Origin: CAG-826 sp964504595
Lineage (GTDB): Bacteria > Bacillota_I > Bacilli_A > RFN20 > CAG-826
Assembly: GCA_964504595.1 (NCBI GenBank)
Contig: CAZDEE010000001.1
Coordinates: 1 to 64,000 of the forward strand
Direction: 5' to 3'
DNA: 64,000 nucleotides
Shown piece after piece: positions 14,082 to 24,109 of this stretch. A program made the translations under genes and the position numbers. The notes below the pieces were generated by a model. The model did not search any database. It was given only the letters and a program-made list of their open reading frames with translations, and was not told the DNA's origin. The stretch's first letter is position 1. The number at the start of each line of letters is the position of its first letter.

Positions 14082-16682
14082 CTATTTTGCATCGTACCAT
14101 GTTTTTGCGTAGCTTCCATCAACTTTTAATGGAGTCGCAAAAGACATTGAGTTTTCCATTGTTTCAACGACGAGATTTGTAACTTCTTCAATATCATCTT
14201 TATGAACTTTAAAGATTAATTCATCATGTATTTGAAGAACCATTTTAGCTCGAAGATTAGAAGAAGATAGCTTTTCATCGATTTTAATCATCGCTATTTT
14301 AATTAAATCGGCAGCAGTACCTTGTATTGGAGCGTTCATTGCGGCACGCTTAGCAAATTCACGTACTTGATATGATGAATCATGAATTTCTCGAAGATAT
14401 CTTCTTCTTCCTAAAACAGTGGTTACATAGCCATTTTGTTCAGCGTTAGAGACTATATCTCTTAAATAAATGCCAATTTCTGGATAAGCGCTATAGAATG
14501 AATTAATGATATTCTTAGCTTCTTTAGGGGTCACATTTATTTGTTCGCTTAGTCCCCAGTCGGATATACCATAAACAATACCAAAATTAACCGCTTTTGC
14601 TTTTCTTCTTAATGAAGATGGAACTTCACCTTCGATGTTAAAAATGTGTCTAGCGGTTACTTCGTGAATATCTTCGCCGTTTTTAAATGCTTCAATTAAT
14701 TTCGTACAATTAGAAAGACTTGCTAATATTCTAAGTTCGATTTGAGAATAGTCCATTGATAATATATATGTGTTTTCATCATCATAATAAAAGGCTTTAC
14801 GAATTGATTTTCCTTCTTCATCGCGAACAGAAATATTTTGGAGATTAGGTTCGCTACTAGAAAGTCTTCCTGTAGTAGTTAAAGCTTGATTAAATATAGC
14901 GTGTAATTTACTGTCTTCAAATAAGTAGTTTTCTAAGCCGTCAATATATGTTGATACAAGTTTAGCGTATTTGCGATGTTCTAGAATAAGATTTACAATT
15001 GGATGATATTGAACAAGTGTTTTTAAAACATCCATTGATGTTGACCCTTTTCTTTGATTTGGAAGTCCTATTTTATCATATAGAATTGATGCAACTTGCT
15101 TTGGTGAAGATATATTAAATTCTTCGCCTGCTTCAAGATATATTTTTTGGGTTATATCATTTAGCTTTTCTTTAAATTGTTGTCCAATTTCGCGAAGAGT
15201 ATTGATATTTAAAGGAAATCCTTCAATTTCCATTTTTGCTAAAACATTGCATAATGGGCATTCAACATTTAAAAATAAATCTAAAGCATTATTTTCTTTT
15301 AAATCTTTAAGTACTTCTGAAGAAATTTCTTTTGAATAATAAGCAATTTCACCCGTTCTTTTTATATTAGAAGTGTTAAAAAGGCTAATTTCTTCATTAT
15401 GAGAAATTGAAATATTGAAATAGGAAAATATAGCATCTTCTTCATTAATTAAAGAAGAATCTAATAGATATGATGCAAGTAAAAGATCAAATTTTAATCC
15501 TTCTAATCCGATATCATAACGATTTAAAAGAACTTTAATTGCTTTATAATCGAAACAATATTTTTCTATTTCTTTATCTTTTAACCAATCTTTAAGGGAA
15601 GAATCGTTAATTAAATTATCTTTTGAAATATAATATGTTTTTCCATCAAATGAGATACCTAAACCAAATAATTCCGCCTTATGATATGAAGTGTTTTCTT
15701 TATCAATTGCGATTCCGATGGCCTTTGGTTTAATAAAACCTGAAAAAGAGGAAATTTCAATAACATCAACAGAGTGGACAATTTCTTTTGTAATTTTTGA
15801 TTTTCCTTGGACACTAATTTTAGAAAGTAGTTGCTTTAGCTCATAACGAGAGCAGAAAGAACTTATTTCTTTAAAATCATATCCTAAATATTCTGTTGAT
15901 TCTAGGGTAAAGTTTAAAGGTACATCGATAATAATTTTAGCTAAATGTTTACACATTTTACCTAATTCAGCATTAGCAACAATTTTTTCGCCCAATTTTG
16001 AATTCATATTTGGAGCGGCTTCTATTATCGACTCCAAAGTTCCGTATTCTTGAATTAACTTGATTGCGGTTTTATCACCGACGCCAGGAATTCCTGGAAG
16101 ATTATCACTGGAATCGCCACGTAATCCTTTATAGTCAAGGATTTGTAGAGGAGTAAATCCGTATTTTTCAACCATGTTTTCATTATTGATTATTTCAACT
16201 TCAGAAAGTCCTTTTTTAAGAATATGAATTTCAATTTTATCATCGATTAGTTGAAGAAAATCTTTGTCAGATGTATATATTTCGACATCGTATCCTTCTT
16301 TGGCGGCCTTTTTTGCAGCAGTACCCGCAACATCATCGCCTTCATAACCTTCGATTTCGGCGGTAAAGACACCTAAAGCATGTAGAAGTTCTCGCGCCAA
16401 AGGCATTTGAATACTTAGTTCTTCTGGACATGGTTTACGATTTGCTTTATATGTATCTAATTCACTATGTCTAAATGTTTTTTTACCAGTATCAAAGGCA
16501 ACGATAATATGTTCATCGCTTTTAAAAGATGAAATAATTTTATTAATCATATTTCCGAAAGCAAATAATGCGTTTGTTGGAACTCCGTCTTTTGTTTTCA
16601 TGATTGTAGCGCCTGGATAACTTGTGGCATAGAACGCTCTAAAAAGCAATGAATTACCATCTATAACTAATAATTTTGGCAT
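14082..16682 (-). CDS. polA: DNA polymerase I, proofreading domain probably inactive
   Basis: An 866-residue repair polymerase. The start at 16682 follows GGAGGAATAAAT; a longer frame begins inside the end of dnaE. The N-terminal 5'-3' nuclease domain begins MPKLLVIDGNSLLFRAFYA and contains SDKDFLQL and the helical-arch region GLRGDSSDNLPGIPGVGDKT. The polymerase domain has motif A DYSQIELRILA, motif B RRKAKAVNFGIVYG and motif C QIHDELIF. In the 3'-5' region the DxE of active enzymes is replaced (KAIGIAIDKENTS) and the N-x3-D motif by CFDYKAIKVLL, as in the inactive domain of Geobacillus Pol I. It therefore probably cannot proofread. It overlaps no gene; dnaE ends three bases upstream. Confidence 0.95.
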   Translation of the reverse strand: MPKLLVIDGNSLLFRAFYATSYPGATIMKTKDGVPTNALFAFGNMINKIISSFKSDEHIIVAFDTGKKTFRHSELDTYKANRKPCPEELSIQMPLARELLHALGVFTAEIEGYEGDDVAGTAAKKAAKEGYDVEIYTSDKDFLQLIDDKIEIHILKKGLSEVEIINNENMVEKYGFTPLQILDYKGLRGDSSDNLPGIPGVGDKTAIKLIQEYGTLESIIEAAPNMNSKLGEKIVANAELGKMCKHLAKIIIDVPLNFTLESTEYLGYDFKEISSFCSRYELKQLLSKISVQGKSKITKEIVHSVDVIEISSFSGFIKPKAIGIAIDKENTSYHKAELFGLGISFDGKTYYISKDNLINDSSLKDWLKDKEIEKYCFDYKAIKVLLNRYDIGLEGLKFDLLLASYLLDSSLINEEDAIFSYFNISISHNEEISLFNTSNIKRTGEIAYYSKEISSEVLKDLKENNALDLFLNVECPLCNVLAKMEIEGFPLNINTLREIGQQFKEKLNDITQKIYLEAGEEFNISSPKQVASILYDKIGLPNQRKGSTSMDVLKTLVQYHPIVNLILEHRKYAKLVSTYIDGLENYLFEDSKLHAIFNQALTTTGRLSSSEPNLQNISVRDEEGKSIRKAFYYDDENTYILSMDYSQIELRILASLSNCTKLIEAFKNGEDIHEVTARHIFNIEGEVPSSLRRKAKAVNFGIVYGISDWGLSEQINVTPKEAKNIINSFYSAYPEIGIYLRDIVSNAEQNGYVTTVLGRRRYLREIHDSSYQVREFAKRAAMNAPIQGTAADLIKIAMIKIDEKLSSSNLRAKMVLQIHDELIFKVHKDDIEEVTNLVVETMENSMSFATPLKVDGSYAKTWYDAK

Positions 16683-16684
16683 AT

Positions 16685-19600
16685 TTATTCCTCCCATTTT
16701 TTCATTTCTTCTGCTATGAATGAGTTGTCATTTATTTTTCCCTTAATAATGAAAATTTGATTTTTACTTATACTCATAAATGTAGTTGCGTACAATTTTG
16801 GAAATACGACAACTTCGATTTCTCCATCATCATCAAAAAAAGTAATAAACGCCATAGGCTCACCTTTTTTAGTTTTGATTGTCTTAAATGTTTTAACAAT
16901 ACCAGCGAAAGTTATATATGATGTGCTGTTTTTAGCGTCATATATCGATTTGATTTTTCTAGATGCAAGCTTTTCTTTAATGTAGTAAAGAGGTGTTTTA
17001 GATATCATTACCCCAATTGATTCAGCTTCATTTAGTAATTTTTCTAAAGGATCATCTTCGATTTTCTCAATTAAAGGAGGAGGTAAAATAAAATTCAAAT
17101 TGTCTTCTCCAACATTATATGAATTGCCAATCAAAGAAGCATATTCGACTGCCCCTAAAGTAGCTTTTTTCAAAGAAGAACGTGTATATCCAAATTCATC
17201 TAGAGCTCCGGAATTAATGAGCATTTCAATTTGACTAGAATTAATTCGATATGAAGACATTCTAATAACAAAATCAAAGAAAGAAGTGAATAATCCTTTT
17301 TTTCTTTCGTTAATGATATCATCACAAATAACATTATTTATTCCCTTAATAGATATAAGAGGAAATAATAATGAATTATTTTGAACTAGATATTCTCTAG
17401 TTGATTTGTTAATAGAAGGTAAGAGGATATTAATTCCAAATGATTTAATTTCACTAATATATTCATTAAATTTACTATCACCAGTTGATGATGTTTGTTC
17501 TAATATTGTGGCATAAAATTCGACTGGATATTTTGCTTTTAAATATCCCATTTTACAAGACAACATCGAGTATGCAACAGAATGGGCTTTTTTAAATCCG
17601 TAATTAGCAAATTTTAGGATATGTTCGTATATTGATTTTGCTAGTTCTTCACTATGCCCATTATTAACCGCGCCAATTAAGAACTCTTTTTCCATAATTT
17701 CTAGTTTGCTTGCATCTTTTTTTGAGATAGCGCGCCTAAAAAGATCCGCTTTTGAAAGAGAGAAACCAGCGATTTTTGTAACTACTTGTAAAACTTGTTC
17801 TTGATAGACAATAATTCCATATGTTGAAGACAAAATATCTTCAACTTCATCGCAAAAGTAGGTTGTTTTTTCAAGTCCTTTTTTTCTTGCAGCATAAAGA
17901 GGAATGTTATTTAATGGTCCTGGTCTAAAAAGGGCTAGTAAAGCGATAATATCATCAAAACGATTTGGTTCAAGAAGCTTTATAGCTTTTTTTATGCCAC
18001 TTGATTCTAATTGAAATAGTCCCATGGTTTTAGTTGAAGAAATTAATGAAAAAACAATATCTTCATCAAAAGGTAAAGATTCTAAATCATAATTAGTTTG
18101 GTGATTTACATTTATTTTATTGATACATCTTTCAATAATTGTTAAATTTCGTAAGCCTAATAAATCCATTTTTAAAAATCCTTGATCCGCAAGTGGATTC
18201 ATTTCATATTGAGAGATATAGTTGTTTTTATCATCGATGAGAACTGGAATTGAATTTAAAAGATTATCATCATTTAAAATTATACCTGCAGCATGAGTAG
18301 AAGAATGACGAGGTAAACCTTCAATCTTTGATGCCAATCGAATAATATTTAAATAGTATTTATCACTATCGACAAGACTTTTAAATGCAGGGATTTTTTT
18401 ATAAGCTTCTCTTAAAGATAATCTATTATCAGGAATTGTTTTTGAAAGTAAATCTATATGATGAGTTGGAATAGCGTAAATCCTTCCAACATCTCTTATT
18501 GATTGTTTTGCACCTATAGTTTGAAAAGTGATAATATTAGCAACATGATTATGACCATATTTTTCTTTTAAATATTCGACAACTTCATCGCGTCTTATAT
18601 CACCAAAGTCGATATCAATATCAGGCATTGTACTTCGTGCTGGATTTAAAAAGCTTTCAAAAAGAAGTTGATATTTTAAAGGATCAACACTAGTAATTCT
18701 TAATAAATAGGCAACTAAAGATGATGCAGCAGAGCCTCTACCTGGCCCAACAAGTATTTTATGTTCTTTTGCATATTGTACATAATCGGCAACTATTATG
18801 AAATAATCAGAGTAGCCCATGTTTTTAATAACTTCTAATTCATAATCTAATCTTTTTAAATAATCTTCTTTTCCTAGATTAAACTCTTTTAAGGCCTTTA
18901 AGGTCATTTCTTTTAGTGTTAAATCACTATTTTTTGGTCCTTTATATTTTAATAAGCGACCTCTTTTAGTGAAAAAATCTACATTACACGATTTTGCAAT
19001 AACAGTTGTTAAATTTAATTCCTCTTCATTATAAAGATCTTGAAGTTCTGTTTTTGAATGAAAATAATTAAATCCGACTTCTTCATTTTCAATAATTTTC
19101 TCATCATTTGCGATTGCATTAACAATTTTCAGTGTTATAGCATCATTTTTTTCTTCATAAAGAATTTTTGGAAAGGCAATGACTTGATAGCCATAATTAG
19201 AAGCAAAATCTCTAACAATTGAAGCATATTTTTTATCTTTTTCATTATAGATTTCTAAACCTAAATAGAATGATTTAAATAAAGAAGATATGGAAGATAA
19301 AGTGACTAAATTACTATGTGACTTATTAGTAATTATTTCTTTAATTGATTCTTGAAAGGAAGAAGTAACACAAATAAGTCCATTGCGATGTTCTTTTAAA
19401 AAATCAAAATCTAAATTATCGGTTTTTGAGAGCATTGAGCTAATTTGACATAAATTTAAATATCCATTTTCATCTTTTGCATATAAACAAATAGTATAGT
19501 GGTTTAAGTTAAAAATTAATGTGCATTCTAAACCTATTATAGTATTGATATTATTTTTCTTTCCTTCATAGATAAAAGAAGGAATTCCAAAAAGAACTTT

Positions 19601-19723
19601 ATAATCACATAATGCAGCGGAATGATATCCATTTTTATTTAGTGCTTTAAAAATTCTTTCAACAGAAAGACCACTTTTTAAAAAAGAATAACCGCTTCTA
19701 ATGTTTAAAGGAGTAAATTCCAT
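16685..19723 (-). CDS. dnaE: DNA polymerase III alpha subunit, DnaE type
   Basis: The DnaE-type C-family polymerase, 1012 residues, shorter than the 1160 of E. coli. The start at 19723 follows GAGGTG by eight bases; the GTG three codons earlier lies in the ribosome binding site. Domains: N-terminal PHP (about 1-210) with a degenerate first metal motif (RSGYSFLKSG, lacking the usual histidine); palm with PDIDIDFGD near residue 370; fingers; helix-hairpin-helix near residue 790 (INSGALDEFG); and a C-terminal OB-fold (ITFAGIVKTFKTIKTKKGEP to EVVVFP). Bacillota usually also have PolC, not in this window; DnaE then extends primers on the lagging strand. First gene of the dnaE-polA-mutM/coaE group. 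Confidence 0.95.
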   Translation of the reverse strand: MEFTPLNIRSGYSFLKSGLSVERIFKALNKNGYHSAALCDYKVLFGIPSFIYEGKKNNINTIIGLECTLIFNLNHYTICLYAKDENGYLNLCQISSMLSKTDNLDFDFLKEHRNGLICVTSSFQESIKEIITNKSHSNLVTLSSISSLFKSFYLGLEIYNEKDKKYASIVRDFASNYGYQVIAFPKILYEEKNDAITLKIVNAIANDEKIIENEEVGFNYFHSKTELQDLYNEEELNLTTVIAKSCNVDFFTKRGRLLKYKGPKNSDLTLKEMTLKALKEFNLGKEDYLKRLDYELEVIKNMGYSDYFIIVADYVQYAKEHKILVGPGRGSAASSLVAYLLRITSVDPLKYQLLFESFLNPARSTMPDIDIDFGDIRRDEVVEYLKEKYGHNHVANIITFQTIGAKQSIRDVGRIYAIPTHHIDLLSKTIPDNRLSLREAYKKIPAFKSLVDSDKYYLNIIRLASKIEGLPRHSSTHAAGIILNDDNLLNSIPVLIDDKNNYISQYEMNPLADQGFLKMDLLGLRNLTIIERCINKINVNHQTNYDLESLPFDEDIVFSLISSTKTMGLFQLESSGIKKAIKLLEPNRFDDIIALLALFRPGPLNNIPLYAARKKGLEKTTYFCDEVEDILSSTYGIIVYQEQVLQVVTKIAGFSLSKADLFRRAISKKDASKLEIMEKEFLIGAVNNGHSEELAKSIYEHILKFANYGFKKAHSVAYSMLSCKMGYLKAKYPVEFYATILEQTSSTGDSKFNEYISEIKSFGINILLPSINKSTREYLVQNNSLLFPLISIKGINNVICDDIINERKKGLFTSFFDFVIRMSSYRINSSQIEMLINSGALDEFGYTRSSLKKATLGAVEYASLIGNSYNVGEDNLNFILPPPLIEKIEDDPLEKLLNEAESIGVMISKTPLYYIKEKLASRKIKSIYDAKNSTSYITFAGIVKTFKTIKTKKGEPMAFITFFDDDGEIEVVVFPKLYATTFMSISKNQIFIIKGKINDNSFIAEEMKKWEE

Positions 19724-19792
19724 TTCTTTCACCTCGTTTTATATTTTAGCATTAATGAAAGTTAATAAAAAGAATATTTATTTATAGAATAA

Positions 19793-19829
19793 ATAAAAAG
19801 CCCAATTTTGACTAATTCAAAATAGGACT
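19793..19829 (-). terminator. Terminator of ackA-nrnA
   Basis: On the minus strand a 13-base stem with one G-U and one mismatch (19829-19817 with 19811-19799), five-base loop, followed by a short T-run. It lies 11 bases after nrnA. Confidence 0.65.
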
Positions 19830-19839
19830 TTCGTAGTTA

Positions 19840-20832
19840 TTAAATAATTAATTTATCTAAATCATCAATTAAAGTTGGAAGTTCATCAAGACTATATATT
19901 TCAGCACCAGATGCTTGATCATGGCCACCACCATGATATTTTTCAGCAACGCCATTAATTTTTATACCTTTGCTTCTAATAGAAACTTTCCAACGATTAT
20001 GTGATTTATCTTCCGTAATGGAACACCATATATGAATATCTTCAATATTTGAAAGTTGACCTAAGTTTTCTTTTCCTCTTTCAAAGGTTATATTTAATTC
20101 ATTTTGAATTTTTTCACTAAGAACATAATATGCAACTCCGTGAGGTGAAACTTTAAAGTTATTTAAAACATAAGCGGTAACTTTTAGGTCTTCCATTTGT
20201 TTTTGATACATCTTTTGATAAACATCTTTTGATATATCAAATCCAGTGGAAATTAAGCGCTTCGCAACTTCGAAGGTAGTTACAGAAGTAGAATTAAATA
20301 AGAATCTACCGGAATCTCCGACTAATCCGCTATACAAGTATTTAGCGCAGTTTTTAGAGATTTTATATTTTTTAGGAAATGAAAAAAGAATTAATGAAAC
20401 TAATTCAGCAGCAGCAGCTAAATCTTCTAAAACAATATTGACATTTCCATACGATTCGCGATTTGGATGATGGTCAATTTTAATAATATAAGAAGCTTGT
20501 TTAAAATGACCATCTGATATTCTTTTTGTATCCGCAGTATCAACCACAATTGCTAAAAAAGGTTCGTTATAATATGCTTCATCTAGTATTTCCATTTCTT
20601 GATAGAGGCGAGGAGTGAAGACTACATGATTTTCTCCAACAATATGCACATCTTTAGAAGGAAAGTTTTCTTTAATGAAATAATATAATCCGATTTGAGT
20701 TCCTAAGGCATCAAAATCAGGAGTTTGATGACGAAATATAACAATTCTGTCATATTCTTTGATTTTTTTTAAAACCAATTTTACTTCTTTTTTATACGAA
20801 GAAAGTACATTTTTAATATTATTTTTAAACAT
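19840..20832 (-). CDS. nrnA: DHH family phosphoesterase (NrnA-like)
   Basis: A 330-residue member of the DHH/DHHA1 family. It probably degrades short oligoribonucleotides and pAp, as does Bacillus NrnA; cyclic dinucleotide breakdown products are another possible substrate. Motifs: FRHQTPDFDALGTQIGL near residue 35 (the first metal motif), VDTADTKR, the signature DHHPN near residue 120, and the C-terminal DHHA1 glycine motif KYHGGGHDQASGA near residue 300. It has no membrane segment or GGDEF domain, so it is not GdpP. The ATG follows AAGGTG. ackA ends 13 bases upstream. Confidence 0.85.
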   Translation of the reverse strand: MFKNNIKNVLSSYKKEVKLVLKKIKEYDRIVIFRHQTPDFDALGTQIGLYYFIKENFPSKDVHIVGENHVVFTPRLYQEMEILDEAYYNEPFLAIVVDTADTKRISDGHFKQASYIIKIDHHPNRESYGNVNIVLEDLAAAAELVSLILFSFPKKYKISKNCAKYLYSGLVGDSGRFLFNSTSVTTFEVAKRLISTGFDISKDVYQKMYQKQMEDLKVTAYVLNNFKVSPHGVAYYVLSEKIQNELNITFERGKENLGQLSNIEDIHIWCSITEDKSHNRWKVSIRSKGIKINGVAEKYHGGGHDQASGAEIYSLDELPTLIDDLDKLII

Positions 20833-20845
20833 AATGACACCTTAA

Positions 20846-22042
20846 TTAAAGTTTTAATAACTTAACTGTATCTCTAGCTATCATTACTTCTTCATCAGTT
20901 GGAATAACAACAACTTTAATTTTACTATCAGGTGTTGAAATTAATGCTTCTTTACCTCTTAAAGGCATATTAAGTTCTTTATTGATTTTAACACCTAATG
21001 GTCCTTCTAATTGATCACAGATTAGTTGACGATAATATCCAACATTTTCACCGATACCCGCTGAGAATACGAGAACATCACAACCGCCTAATCTAACATA
21101 ATATTGACCAATAAAATCAAGAATGCGGCGGACAAATAAATCGTTAGCGAGTTTTGCTCTTTGGTTTCCTTTTTCGATTGCGGCTAGAACATCACGACTA
21201 TCATTAGATACACCAGAAACGCCTAAAAATCCTGATTTTTTATTGAATATTTGATACATTTCTTCAACGCTTTTTCCTGTACATTCGCAAGCATATGCCA
21301 TTACAGAAGCATCGATATCACCGGTTCTTGTTCCCATCATAATTCCACCAAGTGGAGTGAGACCCATAGATGTTGCAACGCATTTTCCATCCAAAATTGC
21401 ACACAATGAAGCACCGCTTCCTAAGTGACATGAAATGACACGGTTTCCTTTTTCTTTATCATAGTATTTTTCTGCTTCAAGTGCCAAATAATTATGAGAT
21501 GTTCCATGTGCGCCATAACGACGAATACCATAGTCGGTATAATATTCATATGGAATTGGATAAATATAATCTACAGGTTCCATTGTTTGATGGAATGCGG
21601 TATCAAATACTGCAACATTTCCAACATTTGGGAGAACTTTTTTAAACGCTCTAAAGCCTACTAAGTGTGCTGCGTTATGTAAAGGCGCTAATTTGATAAG
21701 TGATTCAATTTTTTTCTCTGTATCATCATCAAATATAGCAGAACTACTAAAATATGATCCTCCTTGAACGATACGGTGACCGATTCCTCCGATTTCATCA
21801 AGTGATTTGATAATTCCTTCACTGATTAAGTTATCTAATAATAATTGAACAGCAACTGCATGATCTAGGATAGGAAGAATGAGTTCTTTTTTTCCATTAT
21901 TAGATTCGATTTTAAAAATAGCATCTTCATGACCAATACGGTCGGCAATACCTTTACAAATTACTGTTTCGCTAGGCATGTCATATAATTTAAATTTTAA
22001 TGATGAGCTTCCGGCATTAACTGCCATAACTTTTGTTGACAT
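20846..22042 (-). CDS. ackA: Acetate kinase
   Basis: Makes ATP and acetate from acetyl phosphate. The 398 residues begin MSTKVMAVNAGSSSLKFKLYD and contain the family signatures GHRIVQGG, GAHGTSHNYLA, SCHLGSGASLCAI and GTRTGDIDASVMAY with the active-site arginine and aspartate. Length is exactly typical. TGGAGG precedes the ATG. It implies acetate as a fermentation product together with the glycolytic genes at 5239-8508; no phosphotransacetylase gene is in the window. It is transcribed with nrnA from the promoter at 22071-22099. Confidence 0.97.
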   Translation of the reverse strand: MSTKVMAVNAGSSSLKFKLYDMPSETVICKGIADRIGHEDAIFKIESNNGKKELILPILDHAVAVQLLLDNLISEGIIKSLDEIGGIGHRIVQGGSYFSSSAIFDDDTEKKIESLIKLAPLHNAAHLVGFRAFKKVLPNVGNVAVFDTAFHQTMEPVDYIYPIPYEYYTDYGIRRYGAHGTSHNYLALEAEKYYDKEKGNRVISCHLGSGASLCAILDGKCVATSMGLTPLGGIMMGTRTGDIDASVMAYACECTGKSVEEMYQIFNKKSGFLGVSGVSNDSRDVLAAIEKGNQRAKLANDLFVRRILDFIGQYYVRLGGCDVLVFSAGIGENVGYYRQLICDQLEGPLGVKINKELNMPLRGKEALISTPDSKIKVVVIPTDEEVMIARDTVKLLKL

Positions 22043-22070
22043 ATTTATAAATCCTCCATTTATCGCAAAT

Positions 22071-22099
22071 ATTTTACTTTAAATTGCTATAAATGTAAA
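22071..22099 (-). promoter_or_regulatory. SigA promoter of ackA-nrnA
   Basis: On the minus strand TTTACA (complement of 22099-22094), a 17-base spacer and TAAAAT (complement of 22076-22071), about 29 bases before the ackA ATG. Confidence 0.7.
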
Positions 22100-22260
22100 G
22101 GTTTATACCCCTTTTAAGATACCTAAAAATGCGTTGTTTTAAATGAAAAGAGGATATTTATGAGCTAATTTATCAATGAAAGTAATGGAAATAGTAAATT
22201 TTCCTTTTTACGATTGAAAATTTAATATATAATATTAAAGGACATACGGAGGTGCCTATT

Positions 22261-24093
22261 ATGGCTTATGGATTACTAAATGATTTCTATTATGGTCAAA
22301 CAATAGATGCATATCGATATTTTGGAGCGCATTTTGTTACGGTAGATGATGTAAAAGGCGTTATGTTTCGTTTGTACGCTCCTCATGCAAGTGATGTTTC
22401 CGTTATTGGTGAATGGAACTCCTGGGATGCAACAGTTCATAAAATGAATAAAATTGATGATGGGGGAGTATTTGAATTATTTATTCCTAATTTAACTAAT
22501 TATCAATCTTATAAATTTCATTTCAAAAATGCTAAAGGCCGATATGTAGATAAAGCTGATCCTTATGCTTTTTATAGTGAATATCGCCCTGGAACATGCT
22601 CGAGATTATTTGATTATGAAAATTTTATTTGGCATGATGAAGATTTTATGAGAAATAGAAATCGTAATTTTGATCAACCGATGAGTATTTATGAAATTCA
22701 TCTTGGTTCCTGGAAAGGACAAGTTGATGGTAGAAATTTATCATATGAGGAAATTGCTGATTACTTAATTCCATATGTAAAGAGTCATGGGTTTACACAT
22801 GTGGAAATAATGCCAATTACTCAATATCCTTTTGATGGTTCGTGGGGATATCAAGCAACTGGTTTTTATTCTGTTGATTCTCGTTATGGTAACCCAATGC
22901 AATTAATGTCGTTTGTCGACCGAATGCATCAAGCGGGAATTGGCGTTATATTAGATTTTGTGTTAGTTCATTTTGCAATTGATAAACATGCATTGATAAA
23001 TTTTGATGGCACAAAAATGTATGAATATGCTTCTCGAGGTAATACTTATTCTCAATGGGGAAGTGCAATGTTTGATTTAGGAAAAGATCCTGTTCGTTCA
23101 TTTTTGATGTCCGCAATTGAATATTTTGTTAGTAATTATCATTTTGATGGTGTTAGATTAGATGCGGTTAGTAATATCATCTATTGGCATGGAGATGTTT
23201 CAAAAGGTGTTAATGATGAAGCAATCGAATTTATCAAAAGATTGAATGGAAAACTACATTATGCACATCCTGATTTAATGATTATTGCTGAAGATTCATC
23301 TGCGTATCAAGGTGTAACAAAACCTCTAGAATATGGCGGTTTAGGATTCGATTATAAGTGGGATTTAGGTTGGATGAATGATACTTTACGTTATTATGGA
23401 TTAGATCCTATTTATCGTAAATATCATCACAATATGATTAATTTCTCAATGGCGTATTTTTATTCAGAAAACTTTTTACTTCCTCTTTCACATGATGAAG
23501 TGGTTCATGGAAAAGGAACAATTATCAATAAATTATGGGGTGATTATTCTCAAAAATTTATGCAACTTAGAAATTTATATACTTACCAATGGGCACATCC
23601 AGGTAAGAAATTAAATTTTATGGGTAATGAACTTGCGAGTTTTGATGAATGGAATGAAAATAAATCGCTTCCATGGGAATTAAAGAAATTTCCAATTCAT
23701 GATTCAATTTCACGAATGATTCGTGATTTAAACGCTATTTATGCTTATGAAAAAGCAATGCATAGTGAAGAGCATAATGGCGAGCATTTTAAATGGTTAA
23801 TGGTTGATAATTCTGATCAAAGTGTATATGCTTTTCAACGTACATATGATGAGGATGTCCTCGTATTTGTATTTAATATGACACCTAATTACTATGAATA
23901 TTATGATATCGGTGTTTATGTTGATGGTGAATATGAAGAAATATTCAACTCTGAAAAAGATGTTTATAGTGGCTGTAATCAATATAATGGATTGCCTTTA
24001 ATGACTACTCCATTAGGTCCAGAGAATAAGCCACATAAAATCACAATTAAATTAGCAAGCTTTGCGGCAATTATATTTAAGTTAAAAAAATAA
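22261..24093 (+). CDS. glgB: 1,4-alpha-glucan branching enzyme
   Basis: Introduces alpha-1,6 branches in glycogen. I place the start at 22261, seven bases after CGGAGGTG; a GTG three codons earlier is inside that site. The 610 residues contain an N-terminal CBM48 (AHFVTVDDVKGVMFRLYAPHASDVSVIGEWNSW region), the GH13 catalytic barrel with IMPITQYPFDGSWGYQ, nucleophile region FDGVRLDAV, acid/base region IIAEDSS, and LSHDEVVHGKG, then a C-terminal beta domain. The shorter N-terminus matches Bacillus-type GlgB. glgP follows 16 bases downstream. No glgC or glgA is present in the window. Confidence 0.95.
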   Translation: MAYGLLNDFYYGQTIDAYRYFGAHFVTVDDVKGVMFRLYAPHASDVSVIGEWNSWDATVHKMNKIDDGGVFELFIPNLTNYQSYKFHFKNAKGRYVDKADPYAFYSEYRPGTCSRLFDYENFIWHDEDFMRNRNRNFDQPMSIYEIHLGSWKGQVDGRNLSYEEIADYLIPYVKSHGFTHVEIMPITQYPFDGSWGYQATGFYSVDSRYGNPMQLMSFVDRMHQAGIGVILDFVLVHFAIDKHALINFDGTKMYEYASRGNTYSQWGSAMFDLGKDPVRSFLMSAIEYFVSNYHFDGVRLDAVSNIIYWHGDVSKGVNDEAIEFIKRLNGKLHYAHPDLMIIAEDSSAYQGVTKPLEYGGLGFDYKWDLGWMNDTLRYYGLDPIYRKYHHNMINFSMAYFYSENFLLPLSHDEVVHGKGTIINKLWGDYSQKFMQLRNLYTYQWAHPGKKLNFMGNELASFDEWNENKSLPWELKKFPIHDSISRMIRDLNAIYAYEKAMHSEEHNGEHFKWLMVDNSDQSVYAFQRTYDEDVLVFVFNMTPNYYEYYDIGVYVDGEYEEIFNSEKDVYSGCNQYNGLPLMTTPLGPENKPHKITIKLASFAAIIFKLKK

Positions 24094-24109
24094 GAAAGTA
24101 GGTCTATTT

